A stretch of DNA of 64,000 nucleotides from Tsuneonella litorea (GTDB taxonomy: Bacteria > Pseudomonadota > Alphaproteobacteria > Sphingomonadales > Sphingomonadaceae), in the NCBI RefSeq assembly GCF_025154015.1, contig NZ_JAOAMV010000005.1, positions 304,839-368,838 of the forward strand, given 5' to 3'. The position numbers and the translations under genes were made by a program. The notes beneath the pieces are model-generated. The model was not told where the DNA came from and searched no databases. It saw only the letters and a program-made list of their open reading frames with translations. This document shows positions 8,275 to 16,394 of this stretch, piece after piece; position 1 is the stretch's first letter, and every line of letters begins with the position of its first letter.

Positions 8275-9902
8275 TTGGGCGACCCCTTCGATTTTCGTGT
8301 CGGTTTTGCTTTGGAACGCTTCGCCGCGCTCTTGGTGCCAGCCGCGCCCTTTCTTGTGCCCTTGTCCTTGCCCTTCGCGGCCGGCGGGCGGGTCTTGCGC
8401 GGCGTCGCGGTGCGCGGCGCCTTGGGGGCGGGCGGGGCCGCGTCCGGGGCAGCTTGCGCGGCCCTTGCCGCGTCGCGCAGCTCGACGAAGCTGTCCTCGA
8501 TGCACTGGGCGTAGAACGCCGGGTCGGGCATCAGCTCGCGGCAGGCGGTGAAGGTCACCGTCGCCTCGTCGACGTAGCTCTGGACCGTGTGGCCAAGGCC
8601 CATGCCGTCGGTCAGGCACAGCAGGCCGAACATGCTCTCGAGCCGCGCGCCGGTCGAATAGATCGGCACCGGCGGGCCCGGCACGTTGGTCACCACGGTC
8701 GAGAACATCGGCGTCATCCCGCGGTTGGCGAGGCCGAGCCGGGTGTAGAGCTGGGCGCCCAGGCTCATCCACAGGGCGGGCGAAACCTTGCTCGCCTCGG
8801 TCATGTTCCGCGCGCCGATCGCCTCGGTCATCGCTTTCGAATTGACCGTGCGCTGGTGCACGAAGCGCAGGCGTTCGGCCGGGTCCTCGATGTGCGTGCC
8901 GAGCGGCGCGACCATCGCGGCGACCTGGTTGCCCATGTCGCCCTTCTCGGTCTTCGAGCGGACCGAGATCGGGGCCATCGCGGTCAGTGTCTTGGCGGGG
9001 AGATCGTCCTTGGCGATCAGGTACTTGCGGAGCGCTCCTCCCACGATGGCGAGGAACACGTCGTTGACCTTGCTGCCGTCCGCGAGCGCGCGGATCGCCT
9101 TGATGTCGGCGAGCGGCAGGCTGCGCCCCTCGACCACGCGGTGCGCGGATATGACCTTGTTGAACCGCGTCTTGGGGGCGACCATTTCGCCCGACACGCT
9201 GAACTCCTTGGCGACGAGGCCCTTCAGGGCCTTTGCCAGTCCCGGCGCGGCCTTGGCGGCGACCTCGAGCTGCTTGAGGGGATTGGTGACCGCGTTGAAA
9301 TAGCTCTTTCCGAGCAGCTCGGCGGGGTTGGGGATCTTTTCCGGCTTCCAGGTATCGAGCTCGGGCGGCGGCCCCTCGTCGGCGCGCAGGGTATGCATCG
9401 CCTCCATCAGGTCGATCCCGCTCATCCCGTCGATCGCCGCGTGATGGACCTTGGTCACCATCGCGTAGCAGCCCTTGGGCAGACCTTCGATCCCGTCGAG
9501 GCCTTCGACCACGGTGAATTCCCACGGCGGCCGGGTGAGGTCGAGCGGGCGGGCGAAGATCCGCGCCGCCTGGATGCACAGCTGGCGCCAGTCACCCGGT
9601 TCGGGCAGCGCGACGTGGCGGACGTGGTATTCGAGGTCGAAGTCGGGGTCCTCGATCCAGTACGGGTAGTCGAGGTCGAACGGCACCCGCACCATCCGCT
9701 GGCGCATCGTGCGCGACAGCTGCATCCGGCTTTCGAAGAAGGAAAGGATGTCCTTGAAACGGACGAAACCGCCGGGCGCGGTGGCGGGGTTGTAGATCAG
9801 GATCGAGCCGATGTGCATCGGCGAGTTCTTCGTCTCGAGCGCGACGAAGCTGGCATCCATCCCCTGGAGCTGGCGCAAAGGCATCTCTCCTGCATCCCGC
9901 AT
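8271..9902 (-). CDS. Wax ester synthase/diacylglycerol acyltransferase (WS/DGAT)
   Basis: A 543-residue acyltransferase of the bifunctional WS/DGAT family, which transfers fatty acyl groups from acyl-CoA to long-chain alcohols or diacylglycerol to make storage lipids. The catalytic HHxxxDG motif is present as VHHAAIDG (His153-His154, Asp158). The N-terminus (LQGMDASFVALET) and the C-terminal NVPGP motif are also family-typical. The last 60 or so residues form an unusual Lys/Ala/Pro-rich, strongly basic tail. The start may be ATG 9902 or ATG 9884, both in frame; the latter gives MPLRQLQGMD. It overlaps the downstream hydrolase by 4 bases. Confidence 0.93.
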   Translation of the reverse strand: MRDAGEMPLRQLQGMDASFVALETKNSPMHIGSILIYNPATAPGGFVRFKDILSFFESRMQLSRTMRQRMVRVPFDLDYPYWIEDPDFDLEYHVRHVALPEPGDWRQLCIQAARIFARPLDLTRPPWEFTVVEGLDGIEGLPKGCYAMVTKVHHAAIDGMSGIDLMEAMHTLRADEGPPPELDTWKPEKIPNPAELLGKSYFNAVTNPLKQLEVAAKAAPGLAKALKGLVAKEFSVSGEMVAPKTRFNKVISAHRVVEGRSLPLADIKAIRALADGSKVNDVFLAIVGGALRKYLIAKDDLPAKTLTAMAPISVRSKTEKGDMGNQVAAMVAPLGTHIEDPAERLRFVHQRTVNSKAMTEAIGARNMTEASKVSPALWMSLGAQLYTRLGLANRGMTPMFSTVVTNVPGPPVPIYSTGARLESMFGLLCLTDGMGLGHTVQSYVDEATVTFTACRELMPDPAFYAQCIEDSFVELRDAARAAQAAPDAAPPAPKAPRTATPRKTRPPAAKGKDKGTRKGAAGTKSAAKRSKAKPTRKSKGSPK

Positions 9903-9960
9903 CTGGAGGCGGGTTTCAGGCTGAAACGTAACACAACGCGAACGCTTGGCAATGCGGGCG

Positions 9961-11118
9961 CTAGAGCGCGTCCCCCGCGGCCACCCCGCTCGCCCAGGCC
10001 CACTGGAAATTATACCCGCCGAGCCAACCGGTTACGTCCACCGCCTCGCCGATTGCATAGAGACCCGGGACGGTCCTTGCCTCCATCGTTTTCGACGAGA
10101 GCTCGGCGGTGGAAATGCCGCCGACGGTCACTTCGGCCTTGGCGAACCCTTCCGAACCGTTCGGGTGAAAGGTCCAGGCGGCAAGCCGCGCTTCGACTTC
10201 GCGCAGCGCCGCGTCGGGCTGATTGCCCAGCTCGCGCTCCAGGCCGCACCGCTCGGCCAGCGTATCGGCGAGCCGTTCGGGCAGGGCATCGCGCAGCAGC
10301 GCGCGCAGCGTGGTGCGCGGGTTGCTGCGCTTTGCCTCCGCCAACCAGCCCGCGGCACTGCCGGGCAGGAAGTTCACCCGGACCGTTTCGCCCGGCCGCC
10401 AGTAACTCGAGACCTGGAGGATCGCCGGACCCGAAAGCCCGCGGTGGGTGAACAGCGCGGCCTCGCGAAAGGCGGCTTTCCCGGTATTGGCGACGACCTC
10501 GGCCGATACGCCCGACAACTCGCGGAACAGCACGTCCTCGCCGCCGAGCGTCAGCGGCACGAGCGCGGGCCGCGGCTCGACCACCTTGAGCCCGAAGCGC
10601 CGCGCGAGGTCGTAGGCAAAACCGGTCGCGCCCATTTTGGGGATCGACGGCCCCCCGGTCGCGATGACGAGCGAGCGCGCGCTGTCGTCGCCGATGCGGA
10701 ACGTGCTGACGTCGTGTGCGACCTCGCCGATCTCGACCCCGCAGCGCACCTCGACCTCGCCCTTCGCGCACTCGGCCAGCAGCATCTCGACGATCGCCTT
10801 CGCCGATCCGTCGCAGAAAAGCTGGCCCAGCGTTTTCTCGTGCCATGCGATGCCGTGGCTCTCGACGAGATCGAGGAAGTCGCGCGGCGTGTAGCGGGCG
10901 AGCGCACTTTTGGCGAAATGCGGATTGGCGCTGAGGTAGTTCGTGGGACCTGCGCCGATGTTGGTGAAGTTGCACCGCCCGCCGCCCGAAATCAGGATCT
11001 TCTTGCCGACCCTCTCCGCGCGTTCGAGCACCAGCACCCGCCGCCCGCGCTGGCCGGCCCGCATGGCGCACATCAGGCCTGCCGCCCCGCCGCCGAGGAT
11101 GATCGCGTCGTAGTCCAT
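9961..11118 (-). CDS. NAD(P)/FAD-dependent oxidoreductase, BaiN/HI0933 family
   Basis: A 385-residue flavoprotein. It has an N-terminal Rossmann FAD motif (AIILGGGAAGLMCAM), the hallmark SGGGRCNFTN segment of the HI0933/BaiN group, a central ATGGPSIPKMGATG stretch, and the C-terminal LYAIGEAVDVTGWLGGYNFQWAWASG FAD-binding end. Members are two-dinucleotide-binding reductases; the physiological substrate here is unknown. The ATG at 11118 was chosen because it directly precedes the Rossmann strand; the 25 extra residues upstream look non-coding. It is a single gene, divergent from the lipoprotein at 11.27 kb. Confidence 0.92.
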   Translation of the reverse strand: MDYDAIILGGGAAGLMCAMRAGQRGRRVLVLERAERVGKKILISGGGRCNFTNIGAGPTNYLSANPHFAKSALARYTPRDFLDLVESHGIAWHEKTLGQLFCDGSAKAIVEMLLAECAKGEVEVRCGVEIGEVAHDVSTFRIGDDSARSLVIATGGPSIPKMGATGFAYDLARRFGLKVVEPRPALVPLTLGGEDVLFRELSGVSAEVVANTGKAAFREAALFTHRGLSGPAILQVSSYWRPGETVRVNFLPGSAAGWLAEAKRSNPRTTLRALLRDALPERLADTLAERCGLERELGNQPDAALREVEARLAAWTFHPNGSEGFAKAEVTVGGISTAELSSKTMEARTVPGLYAIGEAVDVTGWLGGYNFQWAWASGVAAGDAL

Positions 11119-11270
11119 GCGAAGCCGCGTTAGGGCGCGCCCGCGGCCAGCGCCAGCCGCGCGAGAACCTTTGCCGTCCGCGAACATCGGCAATTCATCA
11201 GGTTCTCATCATGGCCAGGTGCCGGGCCATGGTGCGATGCGTCTTTCGCGACTGCTGGAGGGCACCGAAG

Positions 11271-12251
11271 ATGCAAAGCATGGCCTTGAGACCACGATGG
11301 ACGGCAGCCGCCGCCCTGGTGCTGGCGAGTGTGCCTGCCGGATGCGGCGGCGAAGGCAGCGGTTCCCCGCCGGTCGCAGCTGGCATTCCGCCCACGCCGA
11401 GTCCCGCACCGGCGCCCACTGCGACGCCGACTCCCGCCTCCACCGACGATCCGCTTTTTGCCGGCGCCAGCATCGGGGAGACGATCGTCGGCCCGCTCGT
11501 CTGCTCCGACGGTCGGGTCACGACCGGTGCTCAGGGGGAGGTGGTGGGAATAGGGCCGATCACCCAGATCAGGAACACGGACACCATCCGGATCACCTAT
11601 GTCGGTCCCGATTCCTACCGGACCGCTATCGACGGGCTGGCAAGCCTCGCATTCACCCCCGACACGAAGCGCGTGCCGCCGTCACCGATCTACGCCCGCT
11701 ACAGTGCGCCATCGGCGGGCGAACTGCTGCTTGGCCAGTATTCGCTGGGCTTCGTCACCTTCGGGACCTTCACCGCGCCGGACCTGTGCTTTTTTGCCGG
11801 TGGCCTTCCTCCCGGCGTGCTGAACCGGCAAACGGTCGACTATTTCGGGATCGTCGACGGGCTGGGCGTCGTGGGCGGCGTGCAATCGCGCTTCTTCAAC
11901 GCGACGTACGGCGAGGCCAGGATGATCTTCGATTTTCCCACCGCGACGGGCCTCTTCTCGTTCGACCTCGTCCAGCGCAGCGATCCGTTCGGGGATTTCC
12001 GCGCTTCGCCCCCGGTCAAGCTGGGCACCGTCAGCGCCAATGTCGTCCTTGCTCCGGGTCAGGAATCGTTTTTCGTGCCGTTGTCCGGCGCAGGCTTCAC
12101 GGGGACCGCACGGGGGCGGTTCGTTCACGATGGCGGCAGCATCCTTGGTCCGAACATCGGCGGTGCGGGCGTGGCGCTGGTGTACGAACTGCGCTCGCCC
12201 GCGGGAGACCTGATCTACGGCTCGGTCGCGTTCGCCGCGAACCTCATCTAG
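11271..12251 (+). CDS. Putative lipoprotein with a Pro-rich linker and beta-rich domain
   Basis: About 326 residues from ATG 11271; ATG 11280 is equally possible, and a longer reading to 11211 is less likely. A hydrophobic leader ends ASVPAGC, a lipobox-like site with Pro instead of Leu/Val at -3, so lipidation is likely but not certain. A Pro/Ala/Thr-rich linker (about residues 35-58) follows, then a beta-rich domain with Gly-Phe/Tyr alternation (such as GTARGRFVHDGG). The fold faintly recalls transferrin-binding-protein-like beta-barrel lipoproteins, but I cannot confirm that. No neighbour hints at function. Confidence 0.65.
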   Translation: MQSMALRPRWTAAAALVLASVPAGCGGEGSGSPPVAAGIPPTPSPAPAPTATPTPASTDDPLFAGASIGETIVGPLVCSDGRVTTGAQGEVVGIGPITQIRNTDTIRITYVGPDSYRTAIDGLASLAFTPDTKRVPPSPIYARYSAPSAGELLLGQYSLGFVTFGTFTAPDLCFFAGGLPPGVLNRQTVDYFGIVDGLGVVGGVQSRFFNATYGEARMIFDFPTATGLFSFDLVQRSDPFGDFRASPPVKLGTVSANVVLAPGQESFFVPLSGAGFTGTARGRFVHDGGSILGPNIGGAGVALVYELRSPAGDLIYGSVAFAANLI

Positions 12252-12313
12252 CGCAGGCGCTGGCAAAGGCAGGTGGTTCCCTTTTTCCGCCGGGCGACCT
12301 ACCTCGTCCGGCG

Positions 12314-14275
12314 ATGTCGTCGCGCACCCCTGCCGGTTCTCCGCCTGATCCCCGCGGCCAGGACCGCTTCCTCGAGGAGCGGGCGACCTCGACCGTAAAG
12401 GGCGCTGGCGCGCAGCCCGACCTGGAGGCCGGCGTCACCGCGATCCGCGAGACCGTTCGCACGCTCAAGCCGCGGCCCGGGGTCTACCGGATGCTCGATG
12501 CGCGCGGCGACGTGCTCTACGTCGGCAAGGCGCGCAGCCTCAAGGCGCGGGTGGCGAACTACACCCAGGTCAAGGCGCTCTCCAACCGGCTCAAGCGGAT
12601 GGTCAGCCAGACCCGCCGGATGGAGATTGTGGTCACCAATTCGGAGGCAGAGGCGCTGCTGCTCGAGGCGCAGCTGATCAAGCGCTTCCGCCCGCCGTAC
12701 AACGTGCTGCTGCGCGACGACAAAAGCTTCCCCTTCATCCTGCTGCGCGCCGACCATGCTTTTCCCCGCATTCAGAAGCATCGCGGCGCGCGGCGCGCGA
12801 AAGGCAACTACTACGGCCCGTTCGCCAGCGCCGGGGCGGTCAACGTCACGATCAATGCGCTGCAGAAGCTGTTCCTGCTGCGCAGCTGCACCGACAGCTT
12901 CTTCGCGCGGCGCGACCGGCCGTGCCTGCTCTACCAGATCAAGCGTTGTTCCGCCCCGTGCGTCGGCCGCATCGACGAGGCGGGCTACGCCGAGCTTGTC
13001 GCCGAGACGAAGGAGTTCCTCTCGGGCAAGTCGGGCGCGGTGCAGAAGAAGATCGAGGTCCAGATGGCCGAGGCGGCCGAGGCGCTCGACTTCGAGCGCG
13101 CGGCGATGCTGCGCGACCGCTTGCGCGCGGCGACCGCGATCCAGGGCAGCCAGGCGATCAACGCAAGCGGGGTGGGCGATGCCGACGTCTTCGCGCTCGC
13201 GAGCAAGGGCGGGCAGATCGGCGTGCAGGCGTTCTTCATACGCGGCGGCCAGAACTGGGGTCACCGGACCTTCTGGCCCACCCATACCGCCGAGATCGAC
13301 GAGGACGAGGTGCTTGCTGACGTGCTTCTCCAGTTTTACGAGGAAGTGCCGCCGCCGCGCACGATCCTCGTCGATCGCACGTTGCCAGAGCAGGACCTGA
13401 TCGGAGAGGCATTGTGCGAGAAGGCCGGGCACGGGGTCGACATCTCGATCCCCCAGCGCGGCACGCGGCGCAAGCTGATGGCCCAGGCCCAGCGCAACGC
13501 GGTCGAGGCGCTCGAGCGGCGGCTGGCCGAAACCGGCACCAAGGCGAAGATCATGCGCGAGCTGGCGGAGTTCCTTGAGCTTCCCGAGCCGCCGCAGCGC
13601 ATCGAGGTCTACGACAACAGCCACATCCAGGGCGACAAGGCGCTGGGCGCGATGATCGTCGCCGGGCCGGACGGTTTCGTGAAGGGGCAGTACCGCAAGT
13701 TCAACATCAGGAGCGCGCAGACCAACGACGATTTCGGGATGATGCGCGAGGTCTTCACCCGCCGCTTCGCCCGCGCGCTCGAACAGGACCCGGACCGCGA
13801 GCAGGGCGGCGAGAGCGGGGTGTGGCCCGACCTCGTCCTGATCGACGGCGGCAAGGGCCAGATGTCGAGCGTGAAGGACGCGCTCGAGGAACTCGGGATC
13901 GAGGACGTGCCGCTCATCGCCATCGCCAAGGGCCCGCACCACGGGCGCGAGGGGCGCGAGGTGTTCCACTTCCCCGACGGGCGGGAAAAGACGCTGCCGG
14001 TCAATTCGCCGCTATTGTTCTACCTCCAGACCCTGCGCGACGAGGTCCACCGCTTCGCGATCGGCGCGCACCGTGCCAAGCGCAGCCGCGCGATCACCGC
14101 CTCGCCGCTCGACGAGATTCCCGGCATCGGCCCCAGCCGCAAGCGCGCGCTGCTGCTCCACTTCGGCACCGCGGGAAAGGTGCGGGCGGCCGCGCTCGAC
14201 GACCTCAAGCGCACCCCGGGCATCAGCGAGGGCGTCGCCCAGAAGATCTGGGATTTCTATCACCCGGCGGGGTGA
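12314..14275 (+). CDS. uvrC: Excinuclease ABC subunit C
   Basis: A 653-residue UvrC, the nuclease that makes both incisions in nucleotide excision repair with UvrA/UvrB. Domains in order: GIY-YIG N-terminal nuclease (GVYRMLDARGDVLYVGKA, about residues 56-75), a Cys-containing linker, the UVR motif (ALDFERAAMLRDR), the RNase-H-like C-terminal nuclease (IEVYDNSHIQG, LVLIDGGKGQ) and a tandem helix-hairpin-helix end (IPGIGPSRKRALLLHFG). It is slightly longer than the E. coli enzyme because of an N-terminal extension of about 50 residues. The ATG at 12314 is the first good start after the preceding gene. Confidence 0.96.
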   Translation: MSSRTPAGSPPDPRGQDRFLEERATSTVKGAGAQPDLEAGVTAIRETVRTLKPRPGVYRMLDARGDVLYVGKARSLKARVANYTQVKALSNRLKRMVSQTRRMEIVVTNSEAEALLLEAQLIKRFRPPYNVLLRDDKSFPFILLRADHAFPRIQKHRGARRAKGNYYGPFASAGAVNVTINALQKLFLLRSCTDSFFARRDRPCLLYQIKRCSAPCVGRIDEAGYAELVAETKEFLSGKSGAVQKKIEVQMAEAAEALDFERAAMLRDRLRAATAIQGSQAINASGVGDADVFALASKGGQIGVQAFFIRGGQNWGHRTFWPTHTAEIDEDEVLADVLLQFYEEVPPPRTILVDRTLPEQDLIGEALCEKAGHGVDISIPQRGTRRKLMAQAQRNAVEALERRLAETGTKAKIMRELAEFLELPEPPQRIEVYDNSHIQGDKALGAMIVAGPDGFVKGQYRKFNIRSAQTNDDFGMMREVFTRRFARALEQDPDREQGGESGVWPDLVLIDGGKGQMSSVKDALEELGIEDVPLIAIAKGPHHGREGREVFHFPDGREKTLPVNSPLLFYLQTLRDEVHRFAIGAHRAKRSRAITASPLDEIPGIGPSRKRALLLHFGTAGKVRAAALDDLKRTPGISEGVAQKIWDFYHPAG

Positions 14276-14285
14276 GGCGCCCCGG

Positions 14286-15845
14286 CTACTGCCGCTTGAG
14301 GTCGAGGTCCTGGAAGTCGAACGAGAAGTCGGTGATGTCGGAAATCGCCTTCATCTTCATGCCCGTCACCGCGCCGTATTCGACCGAGAACGTCACGAAG
14401 GCGTCGGCCTTCATGGTCCGGTCGGGCCAGATCGCGGCGAAGGTGTCGCCGTCGAAGTGGGTCAGCGGGCCGTCGAGCAGCTCTGACCGGCTCATGTCGA
14501 TCGCGAGGCCCTTGCCGCGGCGGGTGATCGCGACGGTCCCGTACCACGGGTCGGCGTAAGTCCCGACGTACGCGTTGAGCGGCAGACTGGGCTTCTTCGC
14601 GTCCTTCGGGGTCACGAGCGCCTTGTCCACCGCCGCCTTCGCCTCGGCGTTCTGCTTCTCGTGGGCAGCGATGGCGGAGGCGATGACGTCGCGGTCCTGC
14701 TTGCCGTCGATCAGCTTGTCGGCGATCTGGCGGGTCCAGGCGCCGGCCGTGCTCATGTAGTCGTTCGACGAGGCGAAGATGCCGATGTCGTGCTGCGGCA
14801 GGAGGATGAAGTTGCTGGTCACTCCCGGTGCGCCGCCCGAATGGTGGACCGCGGGCGTGCCTTCCATGTCGGTAACCAGCCACCCGAGCGCGTAGAGCGC
14901 GAGGTTGGTCGATCCGCCGGTGGGCCGGATGATCCCGCTGCCCACGGGGGTCACGCCCTTCCAGACTTCGTTCTTCTGCGTTTCGGAGATCAGCCGCTGA
15001 CCGCCCTCGGTCACCCCGCCGTCGAGCCAGAAGTTGGCCCACTTCATCATGTCGCCGGGCGGGCACCAGATGCCGCCCGCGGGGGCGACCGTCGGGCTGA
15101 ATTCCATGCGCGGGTCGATCGGCACGCCCACCGTGGCGCCGGCCGCGCGCTCGTGGCCGCGCACGCGGCTCTGTCCGGGCTTGAGACGCGACCCGTCGGC
15201 AACGCAGCTGGTCATGCCGACGGGGGCGAAGATCTCCTGCGTGATGAAATCCGGCCAGCTCTTGCCCGAAGCCCGGGCGACGACTTCGCCGGCGACGATA
15301 TAGAGCAGGTTGTCATAGGCGTAGCCGTCGCGGAAACCCGTCGTCGGCTTGAGGTGCCTCAGGGCGTTGATGACGTCGGCCACCTCGGCGTTGCCGTCGG
15401 GCCACATCACGAGGTCGCCCGCGCCAAGGCCGAGGCCCGAGCGGTGGGTGAGCAGGTCGCGGACGGTGAAGTGCTCACTCACCCAAGGATCGTACATCCC
15501 GAATTCGGGCACGTACTTGCGCACCGGGTCGTCCCAGCCGAGCTTGCCCTGGTCGACCAGCATCGCGAGCGCGGTGGTGGTGAACGCCTTCGAGATCGAG
15601 GCGATCGGGAACAGCGTGTCGGCGGTCACCGGCTTGCCCGACCCTTCCTCGACCGTGCCGAACTGTCCGCTGTAGACGACCTTGCCGTCCCTGGTGACCG
15701 CCGCGGTCATCCCGGTGGCGTGCAGCCCTTCCATGATGCGCTTCGCCTCGGCCTCGTAATCGGGCTGGGCAACCTCGTGGGCAGGAAGCGGAGCGGCCGC
15801 GAGCGCGCAGAGCGCCGCCGCGAGTGAAGCGAGATGTCGTGTCAT
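14286..15845 (-). CDS. Serine hydrolase of the class C beta-lactamase fold
   Basis: A 519-residue exported protein with a signal peptide ending near PLPAHE. The beta-lactamase/transpeptidase fold carries SISK (the SxxK nucleophile motif, in FPIASISKAFT), YDN (the YxN motif, in GYAYDNLLY) and HSGG (KTG equivalent). A separate C-terminal domain of about 120 residues resembles DUF3471-type domains of this family. Members include esterases, D-aminopeptidases and penicillin-binding-like enzymes; sequence does not decide which, and true beta-lactamase activity should not be assumed. It converges with uvrC, 10 bases apart. Confidence 0.88.
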   Translation of the reverse strand: MTRHLASLAAALCALAAAPLPAHEVAQPDYEAEAKRIMEGLHATGMTAAVTRDGKVVYSGQFGTVEEGSGKPVTADTLFPIASISKAFTTTALAMLVDQGKLGWDDPVRKYVPEFGMYDPWVSEHFTVRDLLTHRSGLGLGAGDLVMWPDGNAEVADVINALRHLKPTTGFRDGYAYDNLLYIVAGEVVARASGKSWPDFITQEIFAPVGMTSCVADGSRLKPGQSRVRGHERAAGATVGVPIDPRMEFSPTVAPAGGIWCPPGDMMKWANFWLDGGVTEGGQRLISETQKNEVWKGVTPVGSGIIRPTGGSTNLALYALGWLVTDMEGTPAVHHSGGAPGVTSNFILLPQHDIGIFASSNDYMSTAGAWTRQIADKLIDGKQDRDVIASAIAAHEKQNAEAKAAVDKALVTPKDAKKPSLPLNAYVGTYADPWYGTVAITRRGKGLAIDMSRSELLDGPLTHFDGDTFAAIWPDRTMKADAFVTFSVEYGAVTGMKMKAISDITDFSFDFQDLDLKRQ

Positions 15846-15962
15846 GGTCGGAAGGTGCCCCTGCGTGAACCCGGTGGGCGCCGGTCGGCGCGAAGACGGG
15901 TTCCTGCACCAGGCGACGGGCGATTGCCAAGTCCCGCACGATCAACACCGCTCGCCGTTCGA

Positions 15963-15999
15963 CAAAGAGAAGGGGGCGCCGGATCGCTCCGGCGCCCCC
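15963..15999 (-). terminator. Rho-independent terminator for the 16.0-16.3 kb gene
   Basis: A perfect 12-bp stem (GGGGGCGCCGGA / TCCGGCGCCCCC, 15972-15999) with a TCGC-type tetraloop. On the minus strand it is followed by TTCTCTTT. It lies 22 bases past the stop of the small minus-strand gene. Confidence 0.65.
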
Positions 16000-16021
16000 A
16001 CGATTTCGCGTGTGGCGCTGG

Positions 16022-16324
16022 TCAGCCCTGGCGGGTGCCCGTCATCGGCATCGAGCCGAAGGCGCCGGCGTTTACCGACCCGGTCAGCGTGTCGCCCTCT
16101 ACCGTCGCGGAGCCTTCGAGCTTCATTGGCATCGGCACGGTCATGTTCATCGTCCAGGTGAGCTGGTTGCCGTCGATCTTGCCGTTCTCGACGTCCATGC
16201 TGCCCATCGCGCCGGCATTCTTGCCGGTGAAGGTGCCGTCGCCGCAGTCCTCGACGGTGAACACGCTTTTCTGGTCACCCATCGGGGTCTTGGTGACGCA
16301 ATCGTAGCTTCCGGCAACGCCCAT
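16022..16324 (-). CDS. Small conserved protein of unknown function, beta-rich
   Basis: A 100-residue protein without a signal peptide. It starts MGVAGSYDCVTKTPMGDQKS and continues with alternating short beta strands and Gly turns, ending in GSMPMTGTRQG. Two cysteines occur early (YDC and EDC). The pattern (a total/precursor molecule, with statements such as GSATVEGDTLTGSVNAG) resembles small lipocalin- or avidin-like beta barrels. A good Shine-Dalgarno (AGGAGAGATTACG before ATG) and a strong terminator mark it as an independent gene. No function can be assigned. Confidence 0.78.
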   Translation of the reverse strand: MGVAGSYDCVTKTPMGDQKSVFTVEDCGDGTFTGKNAGAMGSMDVENGKIDGNQLTWTMNMTVPMPMKLEGSATVEGDTLTGSVNAGAFGSMPMTGTRQG

Positions 16325-16394
16325 CGTAATCTCTCCTCGTGCTGGCAGTGCGGCCGTTCAATCGCCCTTGCTTACATTCCTGTCAATTCCCGGC

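Noticed and set aside
7480..9579. A 699-codon frame running through the lipase into the acyltransferase region
   Set aside because: Only its 3' 264 codons match a hydrolase. The remainder is the out-of-frame reading of the WS/DGAT gene, not a fusion.
12299..13969. A 556-codon open frame antisense to uvrC
   Set aside because: Mirrors uvrC codons; composition is shadow-like and the plus-strand UvrC motifs are complete.
14286..15845. A true antibiotic-resistance beta-lactamase
   Set aside because: The motifs fit the wider serine hydrolase superfamily, which has many esterases and peptidases; the extra C-terminal domain argues against a dedicated class C beta-lactamase.
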